Positions 1 to 8,703 are shown, counted from the stretch's first letter. The stretch: DNA of 64,000 nucleotides from Haloarcula nitratireducens (GCF_019599505.1 NZ_RKLT01000003.1:400422-464421), one strand, 5' to 3'. Numbers and translations are program-made. The notes: a model not told the origin generated them from the letters alone.

Positions 1-579
1 GCGCTCTTCCTCGATCAGGCGGACCGCTTCACCCCCCACGCGCACTACCTATTGACCGGTCGCAAGCGCCCGGACGCCGCCGACCCCGCCGAGTCCCTGC
101 CCGGTTCGGACGAACGGTTGACCGGCGTCGTCCTGTTCATCCTCGCCATCACGCTCCACAACATGCCCGAGGGGCTCGCGGTCGGCGTCGGGTTCGGCGC
201 GGCCGCGACCGACCCCTCGCAACTCGGCGGCGCGCTCTCGCTGATGCTCGCCATCGGCATTCAGAACGTCCCCGAGGGACTGGCGGTGTCGGTCGCCGCC
301 ATCAACGCCGGCCTCGACAAGCGCTTCTACGCCGTCGTCGCGGGCGTCCGCGCAGGCGTCGTCGAGATCCCGCTGGCGGTTCTCGGTGCCGTCGCCGTCA
401 CCGTCGTCGAGCCGCTCCTCCCCTACGCGATGGGCTTCGCCGCCGGCGCGATGCTGTTCGTCATCTCCGACGAGATTATCCCCGAAACCCACCGCAGCGG
501 CCACGAGCGCGTGGCGACGCTGGGGCTGATGGCCGGCGCTATCGTCATGCTGTACCTCGACATCTCGCTGGCCGGGTGA
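1..579 (+). CDS. ZIP family metal transporter (5' end outside window)
   Basis: Carboxy-terminal 192 residues of a ZIP-type divalent metal (zinc/iron) importer of the cytoplasmic membrane. The frame is open from base 1, so the start lies upstream. The two signature metal-binding helices are visible: an HNMPEG motif at visible residue 53 and a QNVPEG motif at residue 88, each followed by Gly/Ala-rich membrane sequence. Two further hydrophobic segments follow, ending in a short helix at the C-terminus. In the ZIP family the His/Asn/Glu of these helices coordinate the transported ion. Which metal is carried cannot be told from the sequence. It is separated by 76 bases from the next gene on the same strand. 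Confidence 0.88.
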   Translation, partial: ALFLDQADRFTPHAHYLLTGRKRPDAADPAESLPGSDERLTGVVLFILAITLHNMPEGLAVGVGFGAAATDPSQLGGALSLMLAIGIQNVPEGLAVSVAAINAGLDKRFYAVVAGVRAGVVEIPLAVLGAVAVTVVEPLLPYAMGFAAGAMLFVISDEIIPETHRSGHERVATLGLMAGAIVMLYLDISLAG

Positions 580-655
580 ACGCAGTTTCGGTAACGCCGC
601 CGACAGAAATGTAGCTCTGCAAACATTAACGTCCAAGTCGACCGTCGATACGCGT

Positions 656-1234
656 ATGTCCGAAAACGAGTCCCGGCCGCTGGTCGTCGGCGTCGTCGGG
701 AGCCTGAACGACGATAGCGTCACTCGACTGGCCACCGAACGCGCGCTCGCGGCCGCCGCGGACCGCGGTGCCGAAACCGAGCTACTGGACCTCAGAGCCT
801 ACGAGTTACCGGTGTTCGATCCGAACGCCGACTCCCCGGCGGACGTCGCCGAACTGACCGACCGTATCGAGGCCGCCGACTCGGTCCTGCTGGGGACGCC
901 GATGTACCACGGCTCCTACGCCTCTCCGCTGAAGACCGTCCTGGACTACGCCGGCTTCGAAGAGTTCGAGGCGACGACCGTGGGCCTGCTGGTCGTCTCC
1001 GGCGGGAACTACCCGCTCCCGGCGCTGGACCACCTCCGATCGGTCTGTCGCGCTCTCGACGCGTGGGTGCTTCCCCATCAGGCCGCCGTCACCGGCTCTC
1101 ACGGCATCGACGGCGAACTGCCGGAGGGCGACCGCGGCCGAGTCGAGGAACTCGGCGAACGGGCGGTCGCCTACGCCGACATCGCGCCGGCCGACCCCGA
1201 GGCGCAGGCTCCGCCCGCCCCGGCCGACGATTAA
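656..1234 (+). CDS. NADPH-dependent FMN reductase (flavodoxin-like)
   Basis: 192-residue cytoplasmic flavoprotein of the NADPH-dependent FMN reductase family (SsuE/azoreductase type), expected to pass electrons from NAD(P)H to FMN. The N-terminus has the beta-strand plus phosphate-binding loop (VVGVVGSL, residues 10-17). The middle carries the typical TPMYHGSYASPLKTVLD stretch around residue 80-97 that contacts FMN, then a GG loop. The last 25 residues are an acidic Pro/Ala tail typical of halophilic proteins. Its stop codon overlaps the stop of the convergent regulator gene. The physiological electron acceptor is unknown. Confidence 0.8.
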   Translation: MSENESRPLVVGVVGSLNDDSVTRLATERALAAAADRGAETELLDLRAYELPVFDPNADSPADVAELTDRIEAADSVLLGTPMYHGSYASPLKTVLDYAGFEEFEATTVGLLVVSGGNYPLPALDHLRSVCRALDAWVLPHQAAVTGSHGIDGELPEGDRGRVEELGERAVAYADIAPADPEAQAPPAPADD

Positions 1235-2106
1235 TCGAACGCCGTGACCGCGCCCGTCCCGTCGAGCACGGCGACTCGCTCCGCGTCACCGGGAGCGACC
1301 CGGACGGCGACCTCCCACGGGTCGGTCGTGCGGACCGTCACGGCCGCCGGGTCGACCACGAACGGGAGTTCCCAGACGGGGCGCTCGCGCAGGTCGACCC
1401 CGTTCTCGTAACAGAAGCCCTGGACGCCGGGGTGGGTCAGCAGCACCGCCCCCGGCGGGACGTAGCTGTGGTAACTACACCGCTGACACTCGTAGCCGAC
1501 GGCGACGGAGTGGCCCCGGACCGCGACGGCCTTCGCCGGCGGGCCGTCGCTGAACTGCCGCGCGACGTGACCGGAACACACCGGACAGCACTCCGCGTGT
1601 GCCCTGGCCCACGCCGACCGCGCGACCCGGTCGAAGGCGCGACCGATCTCGTCGCCGCTCCGGCCGACGAGACCGCCGGGGTCGAAGGGATGGCGGAGGT
1701 GGCGGAGCCCGCACTCCCGACAGGCGACGCGTCCGCCTTCGACGGTCCTGTACGTGAAGGCCAGTCCGCCGCCGCAGTCGATGCACGACCCCGATAACGG
1801 CTCGCTGTCGCGGCCGTCCCGTCGGTGGAACGCGCCGCCCTGAATCGCGTCGACGACTCGATGACCGGGATAGGTCAGCGCGTACAGGCCGTCGTCGGTC
1901 TTCGCGACGAACCGGCCCTCGAGCTTCGAGAGGTGGTAGTTGAACTTCCCGCTGTCCCGCTCTCCGACCCGCTCGCGTAACACCGAAAAGGAGAGCCGCT
2001 GTCGCTCGGCCTCGCCCAGCGCTCGGAGGATGGAGATGCGGAGTTCGTGGCCCACCAGTCCGAACGCCTCCTCCGGCGAGAGGGTCGCCTGTCGCTCCTC
2101 GGCCAT
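1231..2106 (-). CDS. Winged-helix regulator with double zinc ribbon
   Basis: 291-residue predicted DNA-binding regulator. Residues 8-75 form an ArsR-like winged helix (LVGHELRISILRAL, then a recognition region ending in NYHLSKLEG). The C-terminal part carries four CxxC pairs (C108/C111, C129/C132, C174/C177, C207/C210), enough for two zinc ribbons. This helix plus zinc-ribbon arrangement is common in haloarchaeal transcription regulators of unknown ligand. The ATG start is followed directly by the helix and no better start is visible. It is convergent with the FMN reductase, the stop codons overlapping by a few bases. The target genes are unknown. Confidence 0.75.
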   Translation of the reverse strand: MAEERQATLSPEEAFGLVGHELRISILRALGEAERQRLSFSVLRERVGERDSGKFNYHLSKLEGRFVAKTDDGLYALTYPGHRVVDAIQGGAFHRRDGRDSEPLSGSCIDCGGGLAFTYRTVEGGRVACRECGLRHLRHPFDPGGLVGRSGDEIGRAFDRVARSAWARAHAECCPVCSGHVARQFSDGPPAKAVAVRGHSVAVGYECQRCSYHSYVPPGAVLLTHPGVQGFCYENGVDLRERPVWELPFVVDPAAVTVRTTDPWEVAVRVAPGDAERVAVLDGTGAVTAFD

Positions 2107-2146
2107 ACCGCCGATTTACGTCGGCTCGGTAATAGTAGCTCCGCTG

Positions 2147-2446
2147 TCACCTGTCGTAGGGCCAGTTGGGGTCCCGGTCGAACTCGTCGGCGGCGACGGA
2201 GCCGTCGGCCTCCTCCGGCGCGCAGGCCCCGTGCTCGCGGAAGTTCTCGCGCGCGGTCGAGAGCGAGACGTGGTTCGTGTCGCTGACGTAGTCGGTGTCG
2301 CCGAACTGATGCGGGTCGTCCATCCAGTGACAGACGGGACACATCTCGTAGGAGCCCGGTGCCCCCTGCGGGAGTGTGCGATAGCCACAGCACGGGCAGT
2401 AGCCCAGTTCCCGCGCCGCGGGGTTCCCGGGTGCGTCGGTGGACAT
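2147..2446 (-). CDS. CPCC family cysteine-rich protein
   Basis: 99-residue small protein when started at the ATG at 2446. An upstream in-frame start at 2473 would add nine residues with no conserved look. The first half contains the family signature CPCCGY followed about 20 residues later by CPVCHW, a four-cysteine zinc site. The rest is acidic and ends in Asp-Pro-Asn-rich sequence. Proteins of this type are widespread in bacteria and haloarchaea with no assigned function. It lies 40 bases upstream, in transcription order, of the winged-helix regulator on the same strand, so the two may be cotranscribed. Confidence 0.75.
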   Translation of the reverse strand: MSTDAPGNPAARELGYCPCCGYRTLPQGAPGSYEMCPVCHWMDDPHQFGDTDYVSDTNHVSLSTARENFREHGACAPEEADGSVAADEFDRDPNWPYDR

Positions 2447-2521
2447 GCACAGTGGTATGGGTTGTCGTGACAAATAGATGGCGGGTCGTTCACGACGCCC
2501 CGAAACCCCTGGAAGGCGGCG

Positions 2522-2806
2522 CTACTCGGACTGCGCGGCCTCGACTTTCTCGGCGTACTCTTCGAGTTCGGCGGCGAGTTCGCGGGCCTGATCCGCCGAG
2601 AGCGTCACCGAGTCGGCGTGGGGTTTCACGGAATCGAGTTGCGTGTTGTCCATCTCCAACTGCAGGGAGACGTGGTCGGGGTTCTCCCGCGGCGCGGTGA
2701 CGTTCAGCACCGCGAGCGCCTCCTCGTCGAAGCCGTGGCCCTCTACCGTGCCGTCGAGCAGGTCGAACGTCGTGTACGCGTTGACCTTCATGATGCGGTC
2801 TGCCAT
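2522..2806 (-). CDS. DUF6360 family protein
   Basis: 94-residue soluble acidic protein with a mixed alpha/beta N-terminal domain and a Glu-rich terminal helix (residues 70-94). It resembles the haloarchaeal family I recall as DUF6360, for which no function is known. The start ATG at 2806 gives the conserved MADRIMKVNAYTTFDL beginning. It stands alone, with 75 bases to the CPCC gene downstream and a 334-base spacer upstream. Confidence 0.7.
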   Translation of the reverse strand: MADRIMKVNAYTTFDLLDGTVEGHGFDEEALAVLNVTAPRENPDHVSLQLEMDNTQLDSVKPHADSVTLSADQARELAAELEEYAEKVEAAQSE

Positions 2807-3140
2807 GCTCCTTCGTTGGGGTTTGGCCGTCTAAACCTCTGTGCTCTGTCCGGACGCGTGCGGTGGTACTCGAAATCCTTCGGCCAGATCGGCAGCGATA
2901 CCGCTCCAGCAGCGTCGAAAGCCCCCGGCCGGTCGCGGTCGCTGCTCGACATATCCTCGCTCGCGCCTCGCTCGGATAGCGATCGAGCAGGCGACTCCTC
3001 TTCGACGCGATCGGCCGGCCCCTTCATTCCACCCGATCGCCGTGTCACCGGCAGAAGCCGTCGGTTGCGTCGTCAGCAGAAACTGGCGGCCGTGTCGCCG
3101 GCAGAGACAGGCGGCTGTCGCACCGGCGACGAGCGCCGTT
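2807..3140. other. Gene-free spacer with short repeats
   Basis: 334 bases between the DUF6360 start and the phosphoribosyltransferase stop. I see no convincing gene here: an open frame antisense in part to it reads as Arg/Ser/Pro-rich low-information sequence. The stretch near the phosphoribosyltransferase end contains a short direct repeat (GAGCGCCGTTCT at about 3126 and again at about 3148, the second copy being the last codons of that gene) and two similar CACCGGCAGA/CGCCGGCAGA segments near 3045 and 3095. Confidence 0.5.
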
Positions 3141-4307
3141 CTACTCGTGAGCGCCGTTCTCGTACGTGAATCCGACCGCCTCGGCGTCGGCGGCGGCGCG
3201 GTCGATGGCCGAATCGAGGTCGAACTCGCGGACGACCTCGCCGTCCCGAATCAGCGGTTCCATCAGCGACTCGGCGTCCTCGGGCGCTTCGCGGTCGGCG
3301 AGACCGATGTGGTGGCCGCCGTCGGCGGTGCGGTACACCGCCTTCTTGCCGGTCAACTTCCCGCGCTTGGCGGCGAGTTCGCCCTCGACTTCGACGATGT
3401 CCAGCGCGAAGTCCAGCGGGTCGGCGTTCGAGACGTAACTGCCGACGCCGAAGCCGTCGGCCACGTCTCGCAGGTCGCGCAACTGCTCGGGACCCAATCC
3501 GCCGGAGGCGAAGACGTCCACGTCTCCGTGGCCGTGGGCATCGAGCGACCACCGGACTTCCCGGAGGATGTGCCGGAAATCACCGCGGCGAGAGCCGGTC
3601 GTGTCGATGCGCACGCCGTCCAAGTCCTCGATCGCCTCGGCGGCCCGCACCGCCTCGTCCACCTCGTCGCTGTAGGTGTCGGTCAGCGCGATTCGCGGGG
3701 TTTCGGCGGGGACGCCCTCGTCGAAGGCCCGCCACGCCTCTTCCTGATTACCGCGGCCGAAGCAGATGACCAGCGCGTGGGGCATCGTCCCGCCGGCCTG
3801 CCGACCGGTCGCGCCCTCGGCGGCGACGTTCGAGAAGCCGTCGAGGCCGCCCAGCAGGGCCGAGCGCTCTATCATCGCACCCAGCGACGGGTGGACGTGC
3901 CGGGACCCGAAGGAGAGCACCGTCGAATCGGGCGCGGCGTAGCGGATCTCGAGAGCGCGCGTCGCCACGCCGGTCGGGTGCGAGAGGAAGCCCAGAAGTG
4001 CGGTCTCCAGCCGGCAGAACTCCCGGTACGGTCCTTCGATGCGCATTACGGGACCGCCGTCGAACAGTTGCCCCTCGGGGACCGCGTCAGCGTCGATGGC
4101 TCGCCCTTCCAGCAGCGCCGCGGCGTCTTTCAATCCGGCCAGGAGGTTCCACTCGCCGGTGGCGAACTGACTGGCTGTCACCTCGGCGACCACGTCGGGG
4201 TTCTTCCCCGCGTGCGCTAAGGCCTCCATCGTCCGGTCGAAGTAGGCGTCGGTCGCCCGCCCCTCGCGAATGGTCTCGGGCGAGATAACGTCGAACTCCT
4301 CGGTCAT
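3141..4307 (-). CDS. pncB: Nicotinate phosphoribosyltransferase
   Basis: 388-residue enzyme of the NAD salvage (Preiss-Handler) route, joining nicotinate to PRPP to give nicotinate mononucleotide. Family features visible are the N-terminal ATDAYFDRT segment, the SFGSRHVHP stretch after the first third, the Gly-rich GRQAGGTMPHAL region, the TDTYSD motif and the VFASGGLG phosphate-binding loop near residue 265. Length fits the archaeal short form. The partner enzyme nicotinamidase is encoded at 7652, so both salvage steps from nicotinamide lie within 5 kb, though in opposite orientation. The ATG start at 4307 is clear. Confidence 0.9.
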   Translation of the reverse strand: MTEEFDVISPETIREGRATDAYFDRTMEALAHAGKNPDVVAEVTASQFATGEWNLLAGLKDAAALLEGRAIDADAVPEGQLFDGGPVMRIEGPYREFCRLETALLGFLSHPTGVATRALEIRYAAPDSTVLSFGSRHVHPSLGAMIERSALLGGLDGFSNVAAEGATGRQAGGTMPHALVICFGRGNQEEAWRAFDEGVPAETPRIALTDTYSDEVDEAVRAAEAIEDLDGVRIDTTGSRRGDFRHILREVRWSLDAHGHGDVDVFASGGLGPEQLRDLRDVADGFGVGSYVSNADPLDFALDIVEVEGELAAKRGKLTGKKAVYRTADGGHHIGLADREAPEDAESLMEPLIRDGEVVREFDLDSAIDRAAADAEAVGFTYENGAHE

Positions 4308-4396
4308 ACCCCGCCTTCGGACGGCGATTCAAAAAGGACGCGGGTCCGAACGGCGGCAGCGGGGACGAGTCGCCGCCTCTCGCCTGCCGCGCGTGA

Positions 4397-4591
4397 CTAT
4401 CGTTCCACGACCGGTCGGTCGGGCTCGTCCACGGTCGCCTCTATGAGCGCCTCGCTTATCTCGCTCTTGCGGTGACTGACCTGCAGGTGGACGTACACGT
4501 CGTTCGCCGCCGCCAGTTCGTGGCCGCAGAGCGGGCAGGCGTGCGTTTCCTCGGTCCGGTCCGTCGCGGTTGCGGGTGTCAGCGATTGCAT
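4397..4591 (-). CDS. Small C2H2-type zinc finger protein
   Basis: 64-residue protein with a single C2H2-like zinc site: C19 and C22 (HACPLCGHE), then H35 and H40 (HLQVSH). The spacing is C-x2-C-x12-H-x4-H, close to the classical finger. Such one-finger microproteins are common in haloarchaea and may bind nucleic acid or a partner protein. A TATA-like box (4615-4623) sits 24-32 bases upstream of the ATG, consistent with a leaderless mRNA and supporting this start. No target is known. Confidence 0.75.
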   Translation of the reverse strand: MQSLTPATATDRTEETHACPLCGHELAAANDVYVHLQVSHRKSEISEALIEATVDEPDRPVVER

Positions 4592-4614
4592 ATACTCGAA
4601 TAGTGTTACTGAAA

Positions 4615-4623
4615 CTATATGAA
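4615..4623 (-). promoter_or_regulatory. TATA box for the zinc finger gene
   Basis: On the minus strand the bases read TTCATATAG, centred about 28 bases before the ATG at 4591. This is the spacing expected for a leaderless haloarchaeal transcript. It lies in an A+T-rich patch within GC-rich DNA. Confidence 0.6.
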
Positions 4624-4732
4624 TCTGTGTAATTGAGATACTGTCAGGTTCGTCGACATCTATATCGCTACCGAGACGGCGACGATTCGTCCCGTTCCCG
4701 CCGCCGGAAGCGGCCGATCCGCCTTACTCACC

Positions 4733-6067
4733 TCATCGAGGCCGGTGGATAGCGCTCAAATCATCGACCGTCGGTCCGTTGACGATGCGGACGGTGTCGC
4801 CCGTCCGGGTGATGCGGAAGGCGTCCTCGAAGGAGCTGGACTCGGGGACGACGTAGACGTTCTCCCGGGGCTGGCTCGCGCCGTGTTCCTCGACCAGCGC
4901 GGCCCGGTAAGCCTGTGAGAACTGCCGAGCGTCCTGTTCGCTGTCCCACCTGCTGACCCAGACGTAGCCGCCGCCACCGGTGCCGTCCTTGTACGGGACG
5001 ACCTTGTCGCCGGCCCACCCTTCGGAGGGGTCGCTCACGTAGGAGTAGCGATCGGCGTCGGTCTGGTTGTTGTGGTACATCGTGGCGAAGATGGAGGCCT
5101 CGCCGACGGTGTCGCCGACCGGATCGTGGTCGAAGCGCGACCACTCGTCGGTCGAGCGGTCGGGGACGGTGAGTTCGACCGGCTCCTCGTCGGGGTAGCG
5201 GTCGGGGTGGATGACCTGTTCGGTGCTGTTGGGATACTGGCGGTGGAGGGCGTCGACGGCCTCCCAGCCACCTTCCTCGTAGACGCTATCGACGAATCGG
5301 GGCCCCGAAACGTACGGCTGGAGGAGGACGGTCAACAGGCCGGGGTTCATGCTACCGCCGCCGCCCCCGCCGCCGCTCGCCTCGGGGTTCGCGATGCAGG
5401 ACCACTGCTGGTCACAGCGGTTCCGGTACAGCGCCTGCACGTAGTTGGCCTCGCCCTCGATGGCCCCGTCCGTCGAGAGCTGGGTGTCCTGCGTCTCAGC
5501 GGAGGTGTTCAGCCCGAACTGCTGGTCCTGGAGGGCGTGGACGAGTTCGTGCGAGAGCGTCCCTCTATCGACCGTCGGCGTCTCCGTCGGGCTGACGATG
5601 ACGATTCGGTCCCGGCTCGGCGAGTAGAACCCCTGGACGGACGTCGAGAGCGTGTCGTCTATCGCCTCGCTGCTCCCCTCGTCCTCGCCGATGAGCAGCA
5701 GGGCTTCCCACACCTGGTCGTTCCACGGGTCCGCCGGCGGCCCGGCGGCCCCGCTCTGGTTGCCCCGCGAGCGGTTGCGGTACTCCGCCCGCGAGATGAC
5801 CTCGACGGGGACGTCGCTCGTGAACTCCCGCTGTCGTATCTTCTCGACGCGAGCCATCGTCCGGGCGGTGACGGCCTCGCGCTCGCTCGCGTTGAGTCCG
5901 TCGTCGGTCGTCACGTCCACGGGATCGTCGTACCAGTAGCCGTTCTCCCAGCCGAGGGCGTCACCCCCTTCCGGCGTCGCAGGGTGGTCGCTCTCGCTCC
6001 CGCCGAAGGAGGGGACGGTACAGCCGGCCAGCACGATAGTCAGTGCGAGTAGTAGCTCTCTACGCAT
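4733..6067 (-). CDS. Hvo_1808-type lipoprotein, gluzincin-like metalloprotease
   Basis: 444-residue predicted lipoprotein exported to the cell surface. The N-terminus has charged residues, a hydrophobic stretch and a lipobox ending in LAGC with the lipidated cysteine at C16. Residues 173-177 read HELVH, a zinc-metalloprotease HExxH site, and 27 residues later comes EGEANY (E204/E206), a plausible third zinc ligand as in gluzincins. A nine-Gly patch follows. Haloarchaeal homologues are named Hvo_1808 family surface proteins; that they are peptidases is inference from the motifs. Its ATG overlaps the last eight bases of the paralogous upstream gene, so translation is probably coupled. Confidence 0.75.
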   Translation of the reverse strand: MRRELLLALTIVLAGCTVPSFGGSESDHPATPEGGDALGWENGYWYDDPVDVTTDDGLNASEREAVTARTMARVEKIRQREFTSDVPVEVISRAEYRNRSRGNQSGAAGPPADPWNDQVWEALLLIGEDEGSSEAIDDTLSTSVQGFYSPSRDRIVIVSPTETPTVDRGTLSHELVHALQDQQFGLNTSAETQDTQLSTDGAIEGEANYVQALYRNRCDQQWSCIANPEASGGGGGGGSMNPGLLTVLLQPYVSGPRFVDSVYEEGGWEAVDALHRQYPNSTEQVIHPDRYPDEEPVELTVPDRSTDEWSRFDHDPVGDTVGEASIFATMYHNNQTDADRYSYVSDPSEGWAGDKVVPYKDGTGGGGYVWVSRWDSEQDARQFSQAYRAALVEEHGASQPRENVYVVPESSSFEDAFRITRTGDTVRIVNGPTVDDLSAIHRPR

Positions 6068-7571
6068 CGTAGACCTCTTGCAGTTGCGCTTCGCTCGGTG
6101 CGTTCACGACGGTGACAGTCCCGCCCTCGACGTGTACGGCGACGGCGTCGGTGAAGGGGCTGTCTTCGGCGATGACCCAGTTCCCGTCGGCGGTGCGGGT
6201 GCCGCCCCAGTGCCGGATAACGGCGGCCCACGACTCCGCGAACGTCCGGGCCGCGGCCTCGTCTTCCCAGGCGGTCCGCCAGACGTAGGCCGACGCCGAT
6301 CCGTCGGCGTAGACGTACATGCGGCCCCCGTCCCACTGCTCGGCCGACCGCAACGCGTAGTTGTACGGGTCGCTGCCGTCGATCGAACCGTTCTCCTCGT
6401 AGTTGAAGACCGTCCGAGGGTCGACGACGGCCGACTCGTTGTAGTCGTCGGTCAGCGTGTACGCCAGCGACGCGGCGATGGCCGACGGGCCGACGACGGC
6501 GTAGTCCGGCCGGTCGCGGTCGGTCGAGGGTCGGACCCGCTCCCACTCGTCGCTCGACCGGTCTTCGAGGGGAACTTCGCGAGGCTCCCACTCGGGGTAC
6601 TCCCGTGGATTGATGACCTCGCGCGCGCCCTGTGGCTTCTCGTCGTAGGCGTCGTCGACCGCCGCCCAGCCGCCGCGTTCGTACAGATTATCGACCAGTC
6701 CCGGTCCGTCGCTGTACGGGAAGTAGAGCAGGTAGGAGAGCCCGAAGTGCCGGTCGCCGCCGCTACCGCTGCCGGACTCGCTCTCCAGGCACTCCCACTG
6801 CTGGCCGCAGCGGGCGGTGTAGCGGGCCTCAGTCGCGCCCGCGTCGCCCTCGACGAGGCCGTTGCGGCCCTGTAAGGCGTCTCGGGTCGCGGCGTCGCCG
6901 CCGCCGAGGCCGAACTGCTGGTCCTGAACGGCGTGGACGAGCTCGTGGGCAAGCGTCGCCTCGTCTATCGTCGGCGTCGGGGAGTCGCTGACGACGACGA
7001 TGCGGTTCTCGGCCGGACTGTAGTACCCGAGCACGCTCGACCCGAGCGTGCTCTCCTGGACGGCGATGGAGTCGCGGTCCTCGCCGATGAGGAACAGCGC
7101 CTCGAACTTCGCGTTGTCGAACCGAGTGAGCGCCTCGCCCGGGCCGTCGCGCTGGCTCCGGTTCGACCGGAACGCCTCGCGGGAGACGACGTCGACCGGG
7201 ACCCGCTCTTCGAACTCCAGTCCGCGGACGAACTCGACGCGTGCCATCGACCGGGCGACGACGGCGCGCCGCTCGCTCTCGTTGAGCCCGTCCTCGGTCG
7301 TGAGTCCGAGCGTCTCGTTGTGCCAGTAGCCCCGTTCCCAGCCGAGCCGGTCCCGTTCGGGGTCCGATGGCGCACGCTCGCTCCCGGCCGAATCGCCGTT
7401 CGTGCCGCCGCTTTCCGCCTCGCTCGTCTCGTTTTCGAGTTCGAGCGTGAACACCGCGTCCGGTGTCTGTGTCTGTTCCGCGTCCGTTCCGGTTTCGGAG
7501 GCTCCGAACCCCTGACAGCCGGCCAGCAGGAGGGCCGCGGCACAGACGAGGACGGCGGACTGACGGCGCAT
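6060..7571 (-). CDS. Hvo_1808-type lipoprotein, gluzincin-like metalloprotease
   Basis: 503-residue paralogue and first gene of the pair. It has an N-terminal signal with lipobox LAGC (C19), then an acidic Ser/Thr/Glu linker to about residue 75. The catalytic signature is HELVH at 209-213 followed after 28 residues by EGDAGATE (E241, E248). Both proteins share the order DRLGWERGYWHNE-like start block, ARVEFVR-like helix, HELVHAxQDQQFGL and a C-terminal domain of about 200 residues ending in a short alpha/beta unit. The gene is transcribed away from nicotinamidase, with an 80-base divergent spacer. Substrate unknown; surface protein turnover is one possibility. Confidence 0.75.
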   Translation of the reverse strand: MRRQSAVLVCAAALLLAGCQGFGASETGTDAEQTQTPDAVFTLELENETSEAESGGTNGDSAGSERAPSDPERDRLGWERGYWHNETLGLTTEDGLNESERRAVVARSMARVEFVRGLEFEERVPVDVVSREAFRSNRSQRDGPGEALTRFDNAKFEALFLIGEDRDSIAVQESTLGSSVLGYYSPAENRIVVVSDSPTPTIDEATLAHELVHAVQDQQFGLGGGDAATRDALQGRNGLVEGDAGATEARYTARCGQQWECLESESGSGSGGDRHFGLSYLLYFPYSDGPGLVDNLYERGGWAAVDDAYDEKPQGAREVINPREYPEWEPREVPLEDRSSDEWERVRPSTDRDRPDYAVVGPSAIAASLAYTLTDDYNESAVVDPRTVFNYEENGSIDGSDPYNYALRSAEQWDGGRMYVYADGSASAYVWRTAWEDEAAARTFAESWAAVIRHWGGTRTADGNWVIAEDSPFTDAVAVHVEGGTVTVVNAPSEAQLQEVYDA

Positions 7572-7651
7572 CTACCGTCTTCACGGGAGGCGCGGTGAAA
7601 AGTGACACGCCCGGGGGAAGGTTCGTAGGGGCGGCGACCGAACCGTCGAGT

Positions 7652-8227
7652 ATGCGACTGGACCCGACTAACACCGCCGTCGTCGTGGTGGACATGCAGA
7701 ACGGCTTCTGCCATCCCGACGGCAGCCTCTACGCACCGGACAGCGAGGCGGCCATCGATCCCGTTACGGAACTGGTCGCGGACGCCCGCGACGCTGGCGC
7801 GAGCGTCGTCTTCACGCGGGACGTCCATCCCCCGGAGCAGTTCGAGGACGCCCACTACTACGACGAGTTCGACCGCTGGGGCGAACACGTCCCCGAAGGC
7901 TCGTGGGAGGCGGAACTGGTCGAGGACCTCGAACCCCGCGAGGACGAACTCGTCGTCGTCAAACACACCTACGACGCCTTCTATCAGACCCAGCTCGAGG
8001 GGTGGCTCGACGCCCACGCTATCGACGACCTCGTGATCTGCGGGACGCTGGCGAACGTCTGTGTCCTGCATACGGCCTCCAGCGCGGGCCTGCGGGACTA
8101 CCGACCGGTTCTCGCCGAGGACGCCATTGGGTTCATCGAGGAGGACCACCGCGAGTACGCCCTGGAGCACGCCGACTGGCTCTTCGGCGAAGTGACCGAC
8201 CGCGAGGGTATCGAGTTCGGCGAATGA
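7652..8227 (+). CDS. pncA: Nicotinamidase (isochorismatase-like hydrolase)
   Basis: 191-residue cysteine hydrolase that would convert nicotinamide to nicotinate for NAD salvage. The catalytic triad of the isochorismatase fold is in place: D14 in VVVDMQNGF, K104 in VVKHTYDAF and C137 in the ANVCVLHT loop. The ATG at 7652 gives the standard beginning just before the first beta-strand; earlier in-frame starts read through the divergent spacer. The next gene starts in an ATGA overlap with its stop. Other isochorismatase-fold amidases cannot be excluded, but the nearby nicotinate phosphoribosyltransferase supports the nicotinamidase call. Confidence 0.8.
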   Translation: MRLDPTNTAVVVVDMQNGFCHPDGSLYAPDSEAAIDPVTELVADARDAGASVVFTRDVHPPEQFEDAHYYDEFDRWGEHVPEGSWEAELVEDLEPREDELVVVKHTYDAFYQTQLEGWLDAHAIDDLVICGTLANVCVLHTASSAGLRDYRPVLAEDAIGFIEEDHREYALEHADWLFGEVTDREGIEFGE

Positions 8228-8703
8228 GCGATCCGGTCCGCGGAGACGTCTCGGAGGTCGACGACGGTCCCGAGTACGACCTGAACTTCCGCGAGCATCC
8301 CGAGCGCTACCGCCACACGAGCGACGAACGGGGCGCGTTCAAGATATCACCGTACAAGAGCGAACTGCTCCCCGACTGGACGATATCGGACCTCCGCCCG
8401 GCCGCCGAAGCCGCACGGACCATCCACGACCGCTACCGGGAGTACCGCGAAGCCGGCGACTTCGTCGGCATGGACGTGGCTCAGAAGTACCTCCAGATGG
8501 GGTGGACGCGGTCGATGCGCTACGCGAAGTATCCGGGTGGACAGAAGTACGTCGACGGACGGGAACGAGAGCCGGAAGTGTGGTACGATCCGGAGAAACG
8601 CCGTATCGCCCGGGTCTATCGGTTCCACCTCGATCGAGTCAGGGGCGACGACGCCTACGAACGGGCGAAGGCGCGTCACCGCGAGCGCTATGGCGAGGAC
8701 TGA
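8224..8703 (+). CDS. DUF4385 domain protein
   Basis: 159-residue soluble protein of the DUF4385 family as I recall it: an early YRHTSDERGAFKISPYKSE-like block, the DFVGMDV and KYLQMGWTRSMRYAKY core near residues 80-100, then a GGQKY turn and a basic C-terminal helix. Biochemical role unknown. The start ATG overlaps the nicotinamidase stop (ATGA), showing translational coupling with the NAD salvage gene. The last 16 bases overlap the convergent gene at 8688. Confidence 0.7.
   Translation: MSDPVRGDVSEVDDGPEYDLNFREHPERYRHTSDERGAFKISPYKSELLPDWTISDLRPAAEAARTIHDRYREYREAGDFVGMDVAQKYLQMGWTRSMRYAKYPGGQKYVDGREREPEVWYDPEKRRIARVYRFHLDRVRGDDAYERAKARHRERYGED

Noticed and set aside
2788..3048. Minus-strand 86-codon frame beside DUF6360
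   Set aside because: Arg/Ser/Pro-rich with no hydrophobic core, overlaps the DUF6360 start and lacks a promoter.
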